Positions 63,938-64,000 of a stretch of 64,000 bases of DNA are shown here, piece by piece. Made by a program: the position numbers and the translations under genes. The stretch lies in contig JAGWXD010000001.1 of NCBI GenBank assembly GCA_018970085.1, forward strand, positions 62,001-126,000, in the 5' to 3' direction. Under the pieces are notes generated by a model that was not told the origin of the DNA, did no database searches, and saw nothing but the letters and a program-made list of their open reading frames with translations. The stretch's first letter is position 1. Each line of letters begins with the position of its first letter. This DNA comes from Cyanobacteria bacterium REEB459. Lineage in GTDB: Bacteria; Cyanobacteriota; Cyanobacteriia; Phormidesmidales; Phormidesmidaceae.

Positions 63938-64000
63938 TTATGGTTGATAGCTGGTCAGGACTTGCCTCCAGGGACTCTCCACACCTGCCACCCAATTGCC
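63938..64000 (-). CDS. C-terminal end of a gene cut by the window edge
   Basis: On the minus strand 20 codons read GNWVAGVESPWRQVLTSYQP before a TAA at 63938-63940. The SRPBCC gene starts 16 bases further. The text is too short to identify; by gene order in other cyanobacteria zeta-carotene desaturase (crtQ) is one guess. Confidence 0.4.
   Translation of the reverse strand, partial: GNWVAGVESPWRQVLTSYQP

Overview
The window is a piece of a cyanobacterial chromosome. Markers specific to cyanobacteria or oxygenic phototrophs include a Psb28-type photosystem II assembly factor, Ycf51, GUN4, UPF0182, DUF4336, DUF2256, a HetR homologue and a phosphoketolase. The palindrome GCGATCGC (HIP1) recurs on both strands. 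hetR is mostly found in filamentous cyanobacteria, so a filamentous, GC-moderate to GC-rich strain is the best guess; the genus cannot be read from this window. There are no insertion sequences, phage genes or CRISPR arrays. The content is ordinary core chromosome with some lineage-specific genes.

Layout. 0-10.5 kb, mostly minus strand: glgC, a TIGR01777 epimerase, psb28-2 with an orphan OmpR-type regulator, a DUF3352 protein, two unknown plus-strand genes, a coupled dehydrogenase/aminotransferase pair and ycf51. 10.5-19.7 kb, mostly plus strand: a lipoprotein, a divergent hetR, DUF4336, UPF0182, mazG, cofG, two small proteins and tRNA-Phe with a duplicated 5' end. 19.7-26.5 kb, minus strand: a broken glycogen phosphorylase gene, phosphoketolase and an RCK-2TM-RCK ion-channel-like protein. 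26.6-30.3 kb, plus strand: AEC transporter, MscS channel and HdeD-like protein. 30.3-33.7 kb, minus strand: a compact minC-minD-minE-[2Fe-2S]-gun4-DUF2256 cluster, followed by a probable 6S RNA. 34-49 kb, mostly minus strand: alaS, an FHA-PBP fusion, ispF, a peptide-binding lipoprotein, a WD40/TPR/DUF4912 protein, a cysteine hydrolase and thrS. 49-64 kb: PP2C phosphatase, dacB, AMIN protein, ATP sulfurylase, a probably inactive caspase-like protein, a GH3 glycosidase, tRNA-Pro, an RRM protein and a SRPBCC protein.

How the genes fit together. Central carbon storage is represented by glgC (glycogen synthesis), phosphoketolase and a glgP that carries a one-base frameshift plus an internal deletion removing the PLP-binding half. 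Glycogen breakdown must therefore rely on another phosphorylase copy, if there is one. Cell envelope and division genes are frequent: minCDE, FHA-PBP, dacB, GH3 and AMIN. The most unusual items are the divergent HetR with changed functional positions, the glgP wreck beside phosphoketolase, the caspase-like protein lacking its His/Cys dyad, the channel with a non-standard filter, the tRNA-Phe duplication, and a perfect 22-bp hairpin inside the AMIN gene. No clearly new multi-gene system was found.
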